The position numbers and the translations under genes are program-made. From Sporomusaceae bacterium UBA7701 (GTDB taxonomy: Bacteria > Bacillota > Negativicutes > Sporomusales > UBA7701), in contig DLGF01000012.1 in assembly GCA_002482545.1 (NCBI GenBank), positions 327,214 through 391,213 of the forward strand: a DNA stretch of 64,000 nucleotides, read 5' to 3'. Every line of letters starts with the position of its first letter. Within the stretch, counting starts at the first letter, position 1. Under the pieces are notes generated by a model. It made no database searches, was not told where the DNA came from, and was given only the letters and a program-made list of their open reading frames with translations. Positions 16,621 to 25,243 of the stretch are shown piece after piece.

Positions 16621-16851
16621 ATGGAGTTTACATTTCGTTGTCCCGCCTGCAAAAATGTTTTTACCGCCAATCATGCCGATCTCGCCGCCGATCCCCGGGT
16701 GCTGAAGTGCTGCTTATGCGGCAATGCCCCGGCGCCGGATATCCAGACCGCGTATCAGAATATCGGCAAAACCATCACCGAACTGCATGGCTGCTGCAGT
16801 TGCGACCAGGACAAGAGCTGGCTGCCGCTGTCTGTCAAGCATCCCGAGTAA
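16621..16851 (+). CDS. Small zinc-ribbon hypothetical protein
   Basis: 76 residues with CPAC (9-12), CCLC and CCSC pairs, a likely zinc ribbon. The start follows GAGGAGGGTATTC. A strong terminator ends the transcript. No family name known; probably a conserved small protein of this lineage. Confidence 0.65.
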   Translation: MEFTFRCPACKNVFTANHADLAADPRVLKCCLCGNAPAPDIQTAYQNIGKTITELHGCCSCDQDKSWLPLSVKHPE

Positions 16852-16853
16852 AG

Positions 16854-16883
16854 AAAACCGGCCTCCAAGGCCGGTTTTTTCTT
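16854..16883 (+). terminator. Bidirectional terminator between the zinc-ribbon gene and the GGDEF/HD-GYP gene
   Basis: AAAACCGGCC pairs with GGCCGGTTTT around TCCAA; T-rich on the plus strand, and A-rich upstream so it can serve both strands. Confidence 0.8.
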
Positions 16884-16885
16884 TA

Positions 16886-19135
16886 CTACCCCATAATCTC
16901 GGCGAAAATGTCCACAAGCCGCGGATCGAACTGGGTGCCGGAACAACGTTTGAGTTCCGCGATAGCCGCCTCGTGAGGCATGGCTTTCCGGTAGGGCCGG
17001 TCATTGGTCATAGCGTCATAGGCATCGACGATGGATACAATGCGGCAGGCGAGCGGGATATCTTCCCCCGCGGCTCCGGTGGGATATCCCTTTCCATTCC
17101 ACCATTCCTGATGTTTCAGAATCCAGTCGGCGATCGGCGCCAATTCCGGCGAGGCCAGCGCAATCCGGTAGCCGATTTCCGAATGCCGCTTCATAATCTC
17201 GAACTCTTCCGCGGTGAGCCGTCCCGGCTTAAACAAAATCTGGTCGGGAATCCCTACCTTTCCGATGTCGTGGAACCGTCCCAACAGCCGCAGGTCTGGA
17301 AGCTGGCTTTCGGCAAGACCGCAGGCGACCGCCAGTTTTTCCGCCAAATCCTGCAGGCGGTCGGCGTGGCCGTCGGTCACAAAATCCCGGGCCTCCAAGG
17401 CCTTGGCCAGGGTATTGACAATGGCGCTGCGGACGCTTTGGTTGCGATGAAGCTTCTCCCGGTACATATTATTATCCGCGATTTTAAAGGCGTCACTCAA
17501 ACTTTCCTGTGGGAGCATCCGGGCGGCAAGGCCGACGGATATGCTGAGCGGTATATCCGCGGTTTCGCTGTAGGCCGCCGCTGTGTCGCGAATCGCTTTA
17601 TTGACCTGTTCAAGGCGGGGCACATCCGCTCCCGGCAGCAAAGCGGCAAACTCGTCGCCGCCGATCCGGGCGACGATAGCGGCTTCCGGCAGGGTGTCCC
17701 GGATAATCTTCGCCGCGCCTGTCAGGAGCCTGTCCCCGGCCTCCAGCCCAAGGGTATCGTTCACCAGTTTCAGCCCGTCGATGTCGCATACGATAACGCC
17801 GACCGGCGCTTCTCCTTCGGCGCTCAGGCCTTGAAGCGCCTCTTCGAAATAGGCGCGGTTGAAGAGGCCGGTGGTGGCATCATGAATATTCACGTAAATC
17901 AGCTCTTCTTCGACCCGCCGGTGCTGGGTCATGTCCCGGACGATGCCAATGGCTTCATTCCCGCCGCTGGCCACGATCCGCAGTTCCCGGTGCCGCATCA
18001 CCCCGGCAATCTCCACATGATATTCGAACTGCTGGGTCGTCTTGGTCTGAAGGGCTTGATGAACGGCAAGCCGGATTTTCTCCGCCAGTAGCGGCGGCGT
18101 AAACTCATCAATATTTTCGCCGACATGCTCGGCAAAATTGGCCGACATCTCAAAATCCACCGTTTCTTTATATTGCAGCAAAATGCCTTCCTTATCCACA
18201 TGGAAGATAAAATCCGGCAAAGCGTCAACCAGCGCCTTCGAGCGTTGCTGGTTTTCGCGCCAGGCCGCTTCAATCCGCCGGCGCTCCTCCAACTCCTCGC
18301 TCAGGCGGCTGTGCAGGCGGGCATTGGACAAGGCAATGGCGGCCAGTTCGGCAAAATTGCCGAACAGCTCAAAATCCTCCTCCGGAACTTCCCGTATCGT
18401 CAGGTAGCTCAACCCAAAGACGCCGAAAACTTCTCCGCCCGAGCTGAGAGGAAGGGCGAGCACGGTCTCGATCGAGTCGTTCTCAGGTTCCGGCGTTCGG
18501 CCTTCCCAAGTGTTGTAGTGATGGATCAACTGAGGACTGCCGCTTTCCCAGACCCTTCCGACAATCCCCTCGTCCCGTTTTTGCCGGAGGCCTTTTTTAA
18601 ACTTCTCGCCCACCCGGATTCTGAGCTCCATTTCCGTTCCATCCGGCGACAACAGGTAAATAAACCCGTTTTCGGATTCCCCGATGGCCATCGCCTTTTG
18701 GAGGATAACCTCGAGCATGTCTTCGACATTGAGATGATTCATCAGCGCGAGGGCCGTCTCGTGCAGGGCGGTGAGACATTCGTTCTGCCGGCGGATTCTG
18801 GCCTCGGTTACCAGCAGGTCTTCGAAGCGCTGACGCAGTTCCTCCTCGGTGGCGATCAGTTCTTCATTCGTAACCGTAAGAGCTTCGTTGCTCTGACGGA
18901 GACGTTCCTCGGACTGCCCAAGCGTCCTGAGACTGCGGGAAACCATTCCGAACAATATCAGGGCCGTCAGGGTGACAAAACCCCAGCCTTTGGCTGTCTG
19001 CCAGGCGGTAAGGTCCGCCGGGTCACCCACAAAGTAGGATAAAATCTTGTCGGAAAATAAAATCCATAATCCGGCCACCACAAAATAAACGGTTGCAACC
19101 ATGGTTGCTGAGGCAGTTTCTGGCCGCTTCGACAT
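16886..19135 (-). CDS. Membrane GAF-PAS-GGDEF-HD-GYP signalling protein
   Basis: 749 residues. Two membrane spans (about 12-30 and 49-66), a coiled coil, a GAF domain (about 115-270), a PAS domain (about 295-420), a GGDEF domain with intact ARIGGDEFAALL (about residue 540) and an HD-GYP domain with HDIGK at 622-626. The GYP motif reads HQEWWNGKGYP rather than HHExxDGxGYP. It could both make and degrade cyclic di-GMP; the variant motif makes phosphodiesterase activity less certain. The start at 19135 follows GGGAGGGGC. Confidence 0.9.
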   Translation of the reverse strand: MSKRPETASATMVATVYFVVAGLWILFSDKILSYFVGDPADLTAWQTAKGWGFVTLTALILFGMVSRSLRTLGQSEERLRQSNEALTVTNEELIATEEELRQRFEDLLVTEARIRRQNECLTALHETALALMNHLNVEDMLEVILQKAMAIGESENGFIYLLSPDGTEMELRIRVGEKFKKGLRQKRDEGIVGRVWESGSPQLIHHYNTWEGRTPEPENDSIETVLALPLSSGGEVFGVFGLSYLTIREVPEEDFELFGNFAELAAIALSNARLHSRLSEELEERRRIEAAWRENQQRSKALVDALPDFIFHVDKEGILLQYKETVDFEMSANFAEHVGENIDEFTPPLLAEKIRLAVHQALQTKTTQQFEYHVEIAGVMRHRELRIVASGGNEAIGIVRDMTQHRRVEEELIYVNIHDATTGLFNRAYFEEALQGLSAEGEAPVGVIVCDIDGLKLVNDTLGLEAGDRLLTGAAKIIRDTLPEAAIVARIGGDEFAALLPGADVPRLEQVNKAIRDTAAAYSETADIPLSISVGLAARMLPQESLSDAFKIADNNMYREKLHRNQSVRSAIVNTLAKALEARDFVTDGHADRLQDLAEKLAVACGLAESQLPDLRLLGRFHDIGKVGIPDQILFKPGRLTAEEFEIMKRHSEIGYRIALASPELAPIADWILKHQEWWNGKGYPTGAAGEDIPLACRIVSIVDAYDAMTNDRPYRKAMPHEAAIAELKRCSGTQFDPRLVDIFAEIMG

Positions 19136-19241
19136 TCTTGCCCCTCCCGGAATCGATATCCTACGAACACCGTACATTTTGTCAACTACCTTCGACAAAA
19201 TCCGCTCATTTTCCTGCCTTCTTTTCCAACAAATGGGCGAA

Positions 19242-19264
19242 AGGCGGCCGCTTGGCCGCCTCCT
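19242..19264 (-). terminator. Possible terminator in the serA downstream gap
   Basis: AGGCGGCC and GGCCGCCT form an eight-pair stem on the minus strand, but only a short TTTC follows. It lies about 100 bases after serA. Confidence 0.35.
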
Positions 19265-19361
19265 TGCCTTTTCTCCGCTCTTTGTCCGCGTTGTGACCGC
19301 TGATCGCAAATACATTTGCCTTTCTGGAAGAACTAAGGTTACGTCAACTAGCCGATCGCTT

Positions 19362-20948
19362 TTAACCGGCGTTGAAGTTAACCAGTTTGATCCCCAGAAT
19401 ACCCTCCAGTGCTTTCAGTTTGAGCATCACAGGAGTAGGGACATCCGCCTCGACCGCCACCGCCATAATATTGGTGCCCGCCGTTTCGGTGCGGCCTACC
19501 TGCATGCCGGCAATATTGATGTCATATTCGCCGAGAATGGTTCCCACTTTGCCGATCATCCCCGGTTTGTCGGTATGGGGCCCTAGCAGGAGCCAGCCTT
19601 GCGGGGCGACGTCTACCCGGTATCCGTCGATCATGACGATCCGGCCTTCCTCCTTGCCGAACAGCGTTCCCGCAACCAGATGCCGCCCCTTGTCGGTGCG
19701 GACCCGGACCGTGATCAGATTGGCGAAGTTCGCCGGCTCTTTGCTTTTAACCTCTCTGGCCCGGATGCCGCGAGCCTTCGCCACCCCAGGAGCATTGACA
19801 TAATTGACCGGCTCCTGCAGAATGGGATTGAAAATCCCCTTCAGCACCGCAGTGGTCAGCATCCGGGTTTCCACCTCACTGATCTCGCCGTTATACTCCA
19901 CCTCTACCTCCGTCAGGCGGCCGTCGGCGAGGTGGATGGCCAGGCACCCCATTTTTTCGGCGACATCGAGATACGGCTTGATGACTTTGAGAACATGCCC
20001 CGGCACCGGGGCGATATTGACCGCCGTCAGAACCGGCTCGTCGCGGAGAGCCAGCAGGATGCCTTCCGCCACATCGACCGCCACGCCGATCTGGGCCTCG
20101 GCGGTGGAGGCGCCCAGGTGCGGCGTGAGCACCACCCGGTCAAGCTTTAACAGCGGGTTGTCCGGGCGGACCGGCTCGGTTTCGAATACATCGATCGCCG
20201 CTCCTGCAACTTGCCCTGCTTCGATCGCCCGGGCCAAGGCCGCCTCGTCGATGATCCCTCCCCGGGCGCAGTTGACAATCCGGATGCCGGGTTTGACCTT
20301 CTGAAAGGCTTCCGCGTTCAATAGTTGCCTGGTCTCCGCCGTCAGCGGCAGATGGAGGGTCAGAAAATCGGCCTGCGCCAGGATTTCTTCCAGTTCGGTC
20401 AATTCAATCCCCAAGGTCTTGGCCTGTTCTTCGCTGATGAACGGATCGTACGCCAGGATCCGCATTTCCATGGCTGCGCCCCGCCTGGCGACCCCGGTTC
20501 CGATGCGTCCCAGCCCCAAAATGCCCAGCGTTTTGCCCCGGACTTCCACGCCGGTGAATTTGCCGCGCTGCCATTCTCCCTGCGCGAGGGAATGATGGGC
20601 CTGCGGAATATTGCGGGCCAGCGCCAGCATCATTGCCAGGGTGTGCTCGGTAGCGGCCACCGTGTTGCCCTCCGGGGCGTTGAGCACAATGATTCCCCGC
20701 CTGGTCGCGGCTTCCACATCGATGTTGTCGACCCCGACGCCCGCGCGGCCGATAACTTTGAGGCAATCCGCCGCCTCAATCACGGCTTTGGTCACTTTGG
20801 TCTCGCTCCGGACCACCAATGCCCCATAGGCTGGAATAAGCCGGATGAGTTCCTCCGCCGGAAGCTTGAGCTTGACATCCACTTTATGTTCCTGCCTGAG
20901 CAGGGCAACCCCTGCTTCGGATACAGGGTCAGCTACCAGTATCTTCAT
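19362..20948 (-). CDS. serA: D-3-phosphoglycerate dehydrogenase
   Basis: 528 residues, the long form. NAD-binding domain with GLGRIGTGVARR, catalytic Arg in NCARGG, Glu in FETEP and His in LTPHLGAST. An allosteric substrate-binding domain and a C-terminal ACT domain (HTDKPGMIGKVGTILGEYDINIAGMQVGR) follow. It makes 3-phosphohydroxypyruvate, the first step of serine synthesis; ACT domains commonly mediate serine feedback. It follows the aminotransferase gene by four bases, and both lie behind a T-box. Confidence 0.97.
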   Translation of the reverse strand: MKILVADPVSEAGVALLRQEHKVDVKLKLPAEELIRLIPAYGALVVRSETKVTKAVIEAADCLKVIGRAGVGVDNIDVEAATRRGIIVLNAPEGNTVAATEHTLAMMLALARNIPQAHHSLAQGEWQRGKFTGVEVRGKTLGILGLGRIGTGVARRGAAMEMRILAYDPFISEEQAKTLGIELTELEEILAQADFLTLHLPLTAETRQLLNAEAFQKVKPGIRIVNCARGGIIDEAALARAIEAGQVAGAAIDVFETEPVRPDNPLLKLDRVVLTPHLGASTAEAQIGVAVDVAEGILLALRDEPVLTAVNIAPVPGHVLKVIKPYLDVAEKMGCLAIHLADGRLTEVEVEYNGEISEVETRMLTTAVLKGIFNPILQEPVNYVNAPGVAKARGIRAREVKSKEPANFANLITVRVRTDKGRHLVAGTLFGKEEGRIVMIDGYRVDVAPQGWLLLGPHTDKPGMIGKVGTILGEYDINIAGMQVGRTETAGTNIMAVAVEADVPTPVMLKLKALEGILGIKLVNFNAG

Positions 20949-20952
20949 CGTT

Positions 20953-22101
20953 TTATCCCTCCGCGATTACTTGTCCGGCGGCCTTCACGGCCGATCCCAG
21001 TTCGACGTTGGCCCCCAGCAAGGACAGGGTAATTTCGAGGGCCGCCAGCGTAACCAGAATGTCGGTTTCCACCACATACCCCAGATGCCCGACCCGGAAG
21101 ATTTTATTTTCGAGTTGCTTTTGGCCTCCGGCAAGCGTAATGCCGAAGCGTTCCCGCATCACCTTCTGAATCTTTTTCGCTTCCACCCCGTCCGGCGGAA
21201 ACACCGCCGTCACTCCGGGCGAGGCCGCCGCGTCTTCGGCCAGAAGCTTCAGGCCAAGAGCTTTAAAGCCGGCCCGCAGAGCTTCCGCCAACCTTTTATG
21301 CCGGATAATGCTATTGTCCAGGCCTTCTTCAGCCAGCATCTTGAGGGCTTCTTCGAGGCCAAACAATAAGCTCACCGCCGGAGTGTAGGGGTTTTGCCCC
21401 TTCGCGGCAGCCTTTTTCGCCGCCTGCGCATCCCAATAAAATTTCGGCATCGTGCTCTGCGCGTTGGCTGTCCAGGCCCGTTCGCTCATAGCCATAAACC
21501 CCAAGCCCGGGGGAGTCATCAGCGCCTTCTGTGAACCTGTGACGACCACATCCAGCCGCCAGTCGTCAGTAGCCAAGTCCGCCGCCCCCAGCGAGCTGAC
21601 GGCATCCACGATCAGCAGGGCCGGGTGGTCGCCCCGGGCCTTGGCCAGGGCGGCCAGGTCATTGACAACGCCGGTGGAAGTTTCATTATGGGTAACGAGA
21701 ATGGCTTTTATCCGGTGGTCTTTATCGGCGGCGACCCGTTCGGCCACTCGTTCCGGCTCGGCCGCCCGCCCCCAGGGAAAAGCCATCACCTCTACATCGG
21801 CGCCGAATCGGGCCGCGATTTCCGCGAACCGGTCGCCAAATACGCCGATACTGACCGCCAGAACCTTGTCGCCGGGCGAAAGCGTATTGACCACCGCCGC
21901 CTCCAGCATTCCCGTCCCTGCCGCCGGAAAAACCAGAACATCCTGGCGGGTCCGGAAGACCGTCTTAAGTCCGGCCGTTATCCGGGAAAACATCTCCTCG
22001 TACAGCGCTCCGCGATGGTTGACCAGCGGCCGGTGCGTCGCCTGCAGCACCCGCTCCGGTACCGCAGTGGGTCCTGGAACCATTAAGTATGCCTTGTTCA
22101 T
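20953..22101 (-). CDS. Class V aminotransferase, serine-pathway type
   Basis: 382 residues. PLP lysine in VTGSQKALMTPPGL, with LVDAVSSLGA before it and the N-terminal MVPGPTAVPERVL typical of the alanine-glyoxylate/serine-pyruvate aminotransferase branch. In anaerobes that lack ordinary SerC, this branch is found paired with serA and is thought to make phosphoserine; that is inferred from context here. Start follows AAGGGAGGC. A serine-type T-box controls the pair. Confidence 0.88.
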   Translation of the reverse strand: MNKAYLMVPGPTAVPERVLQATHRPLVNHRGALYEEMFSRITAGLKTVFRTRQDVLVFPAAGTGMLEAAVVNTLSPGDKVLAVSIGVFGDRFAEIAARFGADVEVMAFPWGRAAEPERVAERVAADKDHRIKAILVTHNETSTGVVNDLAALAKARGDHPALLIVDAVSSLGAADLATDDWRLDVVVTGSQKALMTPPGLGFMAMSERAWTANAQSTMPKFYWDAQAAKKAAAKGQNPYTPAVSLLFGLEEALKMLAEEGLDNSIIRHKRLAEALRAGFKALGLKLLAEDAAASPGVTAVFPPDGVEAKKIQKVMRERFGITLAGGQKQLENKIFRVGHLGYVVETDILVTLAALEITLSLLGANVELGSAVKAAGQVIAEG

Positions 22102-22159
22102 TCTCCGAAGCCTCCCTTAAATTAAGTAAGATGACTATTTCCCCGGCTCTTTCAGGGAA

Positions 22160-22472
22160 ATAAAAAAATCCCGCCCCATTGGGGCGAGATCCTCTCGCGG
22201 TGCCACCCAGTTTAGCCGCAAAGATCAAAGGAGCCGGCAAACAAAAAACTCCCCTCCCTACCAGGGACGAGAGTTTACCCGCGTTGCCACCCATTTTGCC
22301 TTGCAGCCATCTTTGTCCGCGCTATCGGGCGGAACCCGTCTTGATTCATCATCAGCCGCTCCAGGGCGGAACCGCCTGCCCGATCACCGGCTCGCACCAG
22401 CCGCCGGCTCTCTGAAGACCTTGCGCATTAGGCTTCCCTATCGTCGCGTTCTCGGTTATAGGATTATGTTCG
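22160..22472 (-). promoter_or_regulatory. T-box leader (probably tRNA-Ser) with two antiterminator/terminator modules
   Basis: Stem I shows the conserved AGAGAGCCGG...GGTGCGAGCCGG segment. The T-box sequence occurs twice: AATGGGTGGCAACGCGG (plus 22279-22295) and AAACTGGGTGGCACCGCG (plus 22196-22213). Each is followed by its own terminator (plus 22243-22275 and 22161-22190). Only one Stem I is present. Both T-box bulges read TGGC, which pairs with a tRNA whose discriminator base is G, as in tRNA-Ser. TCA in GATGAATCAAG is a plausible serine specifier but I could not fold the loop with certainty. Confidence 0.88.
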
Positions 22473-22501
22473 ATTATAGATTATCCCCTTCATAAAGTCA
22501 A
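22473..22501 (-). promoter_or_regulatory. Promoter of the T-box/serine operon
   Basis: Minus strand: TTGACT (plus 22496-22501), a 17-base spacer, and TATAAT (plus 22473-22478). Confidence 0.75.
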
Positions 22502-22609
22502 GCATCCTTTTCCGCCAAACATCATTTACACTTTTAACAAACGCAGGCGCGTAGAAGGAAAAACCTCCGGCGAGGGGAAATATTCCTTTTAGTGAAAGGG
22601 AGGATGACG

Positions 22610-22906
22610 GTGAAGAGCGAAGACATGCGTCAATACGGGGAGCTTTATGCCGCCAAGGCCAAACAGCTGTGGGCGGAGCTTGGCGAAGAACTCAAGCTGG
22701 CCAAGGATATTGCCGAACTCCGCATTCAACTGGAATTTCTCGAGATAAAACAAAACCGCCTCTTTATGGAATACGGGAAAGCAGTCTTCCTGGCCGGCGG
22801 CTGCGATGGTCCGGGGCCGGATTTGCTGCGGCGCGAAATCGAGGCCCTGGAACAGGAACTGCGCAAAAAATACCTGGACCTGGAAAAACTCAGGGCGTCT
22901 TGCTGA
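22610..22906 (+). CDS. Small coiled-coil hypothetical protein
   Basis: 98 residues, almost wholly helical with heptad-like charged repeats (EELKLAKDIAELRIQLEFLEIKQ and LRREIEALEQELRKKYLDLEKL). The GTG at 22610 is chosen because AAAGGGAGG ends six bases before it; the in-frame ATG at 22604 abuts the site. It converges on menG with an eight-base gap. Function unknown. Confidence 0.6.
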   Translation: MKSEDMRQYGELYAAKAKQLWAELGEELKLAKDIAELRIQLEFLEIKQNRLFMEYGKAVFLAGGCDGPGPDLLRREIEALEQELRKKYLDLEKLRASC

Positions 22907-22913
22907 TGCCAGG

Positions 22914-23627
22914 TCACTTTACACCGACATGGACGGCCACAATGCCGCCCGTCAGCTCCTGGTAAGCAGCCTGGTTCAGGCCGGCCGCCGCGAACATCTC
23001 CCGGATGTCGGCCTGGTGAGGAAACTGGCGAAGGGATTCAGGCAGCCAGCGGTAAGGACCGTCAGCTCCGACCCCCAGTTTGCCGACCAAGGGTACAAGA
23101 CGCTCGAAATATAGGTAATAAAGCTGTTTGAACCCCGGTGTTTCCGGTTTGGCCAGGTCGAGCGACACCACGCGTCCGCCCGGGCGGACAACCCGTCTCA
23201 GCTCGGCCAACGTCGCGGTGATGTCAGGCACATTGCGCAGAGCAAAGCCGATCGTGGCGCAGTCGAAAGAGTCGTCGGCATAGGGTAAAGACAGGACATT
23301 GGCCTCAACCAGTTCGACGACCGGCTGATAAGCTGTTCCGGCAAGCTTCGCGGCGGCCCGGTCAAGCATCGGGCGGCAGAAGTCGGCTCCCACCACCTTG
23401 CCAGCCGATCCGGCCAGTTTGGCCAGCTCCAGCGTCAGCATCCCGGTGCCGCAACAGGCGTCGAGAGCTCTGCCCCCTTTCCCCAGGCCGGTGCGGACCG
23501 CGGCGTACCGTCGCCAATATCTGTCCAGGTTTAGGCTCAACAAGGTATTTAAGAGATCATAGCGATGGGCGATGGCTGTAAACACGCCATGTACGTATTT
23601 TTCCTTGTCATTGGACAAAACGGACAT
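22914..23627 (-). CDS. menG: Demethylmenaquinone methyltransferase
   Basis: 237 residues of the UbiE/MenG family. Signatures: YDLLNTLLSLNLDRYWRR near the N terminus, SAM motif ALDACCGTGMLTLELA, and FALRNVPD then ELRRVVRPGG. It methylates demethylmenaquinone in the last step of menaquinone synthesis. Other men genes are not in the window. The ATG at 23627 follows GGGGAAGGGG. Confidence 0.92.
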   Translation of the reverse strand: MSVLSNDKEKYVHGVFTAIAHRYDLLNTLLSLNLDRYWRRYAAVRTGLGKGGRALDACCGTGMLTLELAKLAGSAGKVVGADFCRPMLDRAAAKLAGTAYQPVVELVEANVLSLPYADDSFDCATIGFALRNVPDITATLAELRRVVRPGGRVVSLDLAKPETPGFKQLYYLYFERLVPLVGKLGVGADGPYRWLPESLRQFPHQADIREMFAAAGLNQAAYQELTGGIVAVHVGVK

Positions 23628-23804
23628 TTCCCCTTCCCCTCTCACCGCCGGAATACCTTTATTATATCACCCGGCCAAAGTTGTCTACCGGACTGACCGC
23701 TCTTTTATGCATATTCCGGCCTGCGCCGCCATATACTGGTGACGCAGCCAGGCCGTCCGGGAGCAGGTGGCCGGCACGCATCCAACAAGCTAAGGAGGAA
23801 AAAA

Positions 23805-24293
23805 ATGCTGAAAGAAGCGCAAGTGGAAAAAGCCCTCGATATCCTGTCGCGTGGCGCATTTCTCACCACCGGCAAGGACGGCAAGTATAACACCATGACC
23901 ATCGGGTGGGGAAACATCGGCGTTGTCTGGGGAAAGCCCACCTTCACCGTCCTCGTCCGGTCCTCCCGCCATACCTACGGCCTGATCGAAAGCAGCGGCG
24001 AGTTCACGGTAAGCCTGCCGCTCACCGACATGAAGGATGCGCTTAATCTATGCGGTTCCAAGTCGGGCAGGGATATCGACAAATTTCAGGCTGCCGACCT
24101 CAGGCTCCAGCCGGGCCGGACCGTCAACACTCCCGTCATTGCCGGCGGCGGCCTGCACTATGAATGCAAGGTGGTCTACAAGCAGGCGATGCAGCCCGAG
24201 CTTATGTCCGATGCTATGAAAAAACAGTGGTATCCCCAGGAGGATTATCACACCTTGTATTTCGGCGAAATCACGGCCGTCTATAGCGATTAG
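23805..24293 (+). CDS. Flavin reductase-like FMN-binding protein
   Basis: 162 residues with the split-barrel flavin reductase fold: KYNTMTIGWGNIGVVWGKPTFTVLVRSSRHTYGLIE then FTVSLPL. Relatives bind FMN and reduce or transfer electrons through it. The start follows AAGGAGG. A strong terminator follows the stop. Confidence 0.85.
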   Translation: MLKEAQVEKALDILSRGAFLTTGKDGKYNTMTIGWGNIGVVWGKPTFTVLVRSSRHTYGLIESSGEFTVSLPLTDMKDALNLCGSKSGRDIDKFQAADLRLQPGRTVNTPVIAGGGLHYECKVVYKQAMQPELMSDAMKKQWYPQEDYHTLYFGEITAVYSD

Positions 24294-24302
24294 CATAAAT
24301 TC

Positions 24303-24334
24303 AAAGGGACGCCGCACGGCGTCCCTTTCTTTTG
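24303..24334. terminator. Terminator shared by the flavin reductase and TerC genes
   Basis: AAAGGGACGCC and GGCGTCCCTTT form an 11-pair stem with T-rich bases on the plus strand. Confidence 0.8.
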
Positions 24335-24350
24335 TCCAACACAGGTATTT

Positions 24351-25031
24351 TTATTTGGAAAGCTCGCCCGCCGCGGCGCAGGCCCGGATTTTCCTTTGCT
24401 TCCAGTAGCCCATCCCGACGACGCCGACGGTAATGAGGGCGGGCAGCACGATGTGAGGCACATACGTGAGGATATAAGCTCCCACATGGGGGTCATCGAC
24501 CAGCATCTCACCGGCGGTCCAGGCGATAAGGCCCGCCCCGGCGTAAGTAATGATCGGGAAACGGTGCATAATCGCGACAAGAACCTGGCTGCCGAAAATG
24601 ATGAGCGGAATGCTGAGGGCCAAACCGACGATGAGCAGGGACAGATCGCCCTTGGCCGCGCCGGCGATGGCCATGACATTGTCGAGGCTCATGACCAGGT
24701 CAGCCATGATAATGGTTTTTACCGCTGGCCAAAGGGAATCGGCGGCCGAAATCTCGTCACAGTCGCCGCCATCTTCCAGAAGCAGCTTGGCGGCGATCCA
24801 GACGAGCAGAACGCCCCCAGCGAATTGAAGATACGGGATGGCGAGCAGTTTAATGGCCACCAGGGTAAGAAGAATCCTCAGCACGATCGCCCCGGCGCTG
24901 CCCCAGAGAATGGCTAGTTTCTGCTGCTTGGGCGGCAGACATCGGCTGGCCATGGCAATGACTACGGCATTATCGCCGCTCAGCACAATGTTGATTCCGA
25001 TAATCTTCCCGAGCGCTACTATATATTCCAT
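24351..25031 (-). CDS. TerC/YjbE-family membrane protein
   Basis: 226 residues, about seven spans. The two family motifs are present: INIVLSGDNAVVIAM and ADLVMSLDNVMAIAG, whose aspartates sit in the membrane. Members are linked to manganese efflux or metal loading of exported proteins, or to tellurite resistance; none is proven here. No yybP-ykoY riboswitch is visible upstream, only a promoter. Confidence 0.88.
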   Translation of the reverse strand: MEYIVALGKIIGINIVLSGDNAVVIAMASRCLPPKQQKLAILWGSAGAIVLRILLTLVAIKLLAIPYLQFAGGVLLVWIAAKLLLEDGGDCDEISAADSLWPAVKTIIMADLVMSLDNVMAIAGAAKGDLSLLIVGLALSIPLIIFGSQVLVAIMHRFPIITYAGAGLIAWTAGEMLVDDPHVGAYILTYVPHIVLPALITVGVVGMGYWKQRKIRACAAAGELSK

Positions 25032-25102
25032 ACCCTACAACCCCTTACGTCTTCCGAATATTGCGCAAACAGAAACGCGTCTGGGTATATCCGTATACAT
25101 TT

Positions 25103-25143
25103 TATTATCTAGTTTATGGTAGCACTTATGACCCGATATGTCA
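25103..25143 (-). promoter_or_regulatory. Promoter of the terC-like gene
   Basis: Minus strand TTGACA, a 17-base spacer and TACCAT, about 85 bases upstream of the start. Confidence 0.55.
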
Positions 25144-25215
25144 ATAATTAAGACCGCGTTATCCGGTTTCTATAACTATATGTATACAATATCCAATCTA
25201 TGCACAACTAAACAA

Positions 25216-25239
25216 GCAGCCCCCTTTAAAGGGGGCTGC
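25216..25239 (-). terminator. Terminator of the hydroxyacyl-CoA dehydrogenase gene
   Basis: GCAGCCCCC pairs with GGGGGCTGC around TTTAAA, followed on the minus strand by TTGTTTAG. Confidence 0.75.
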
Positions 25240-25243
25240 CGCA

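Noticed and set aside
25032..25140. Manganese riboswitch upstream of the TerC-like gene
   Set aside because: TerC homologues are often yybP-ykoY clients, but none of the conserved segments occurs between the promoter and the start.
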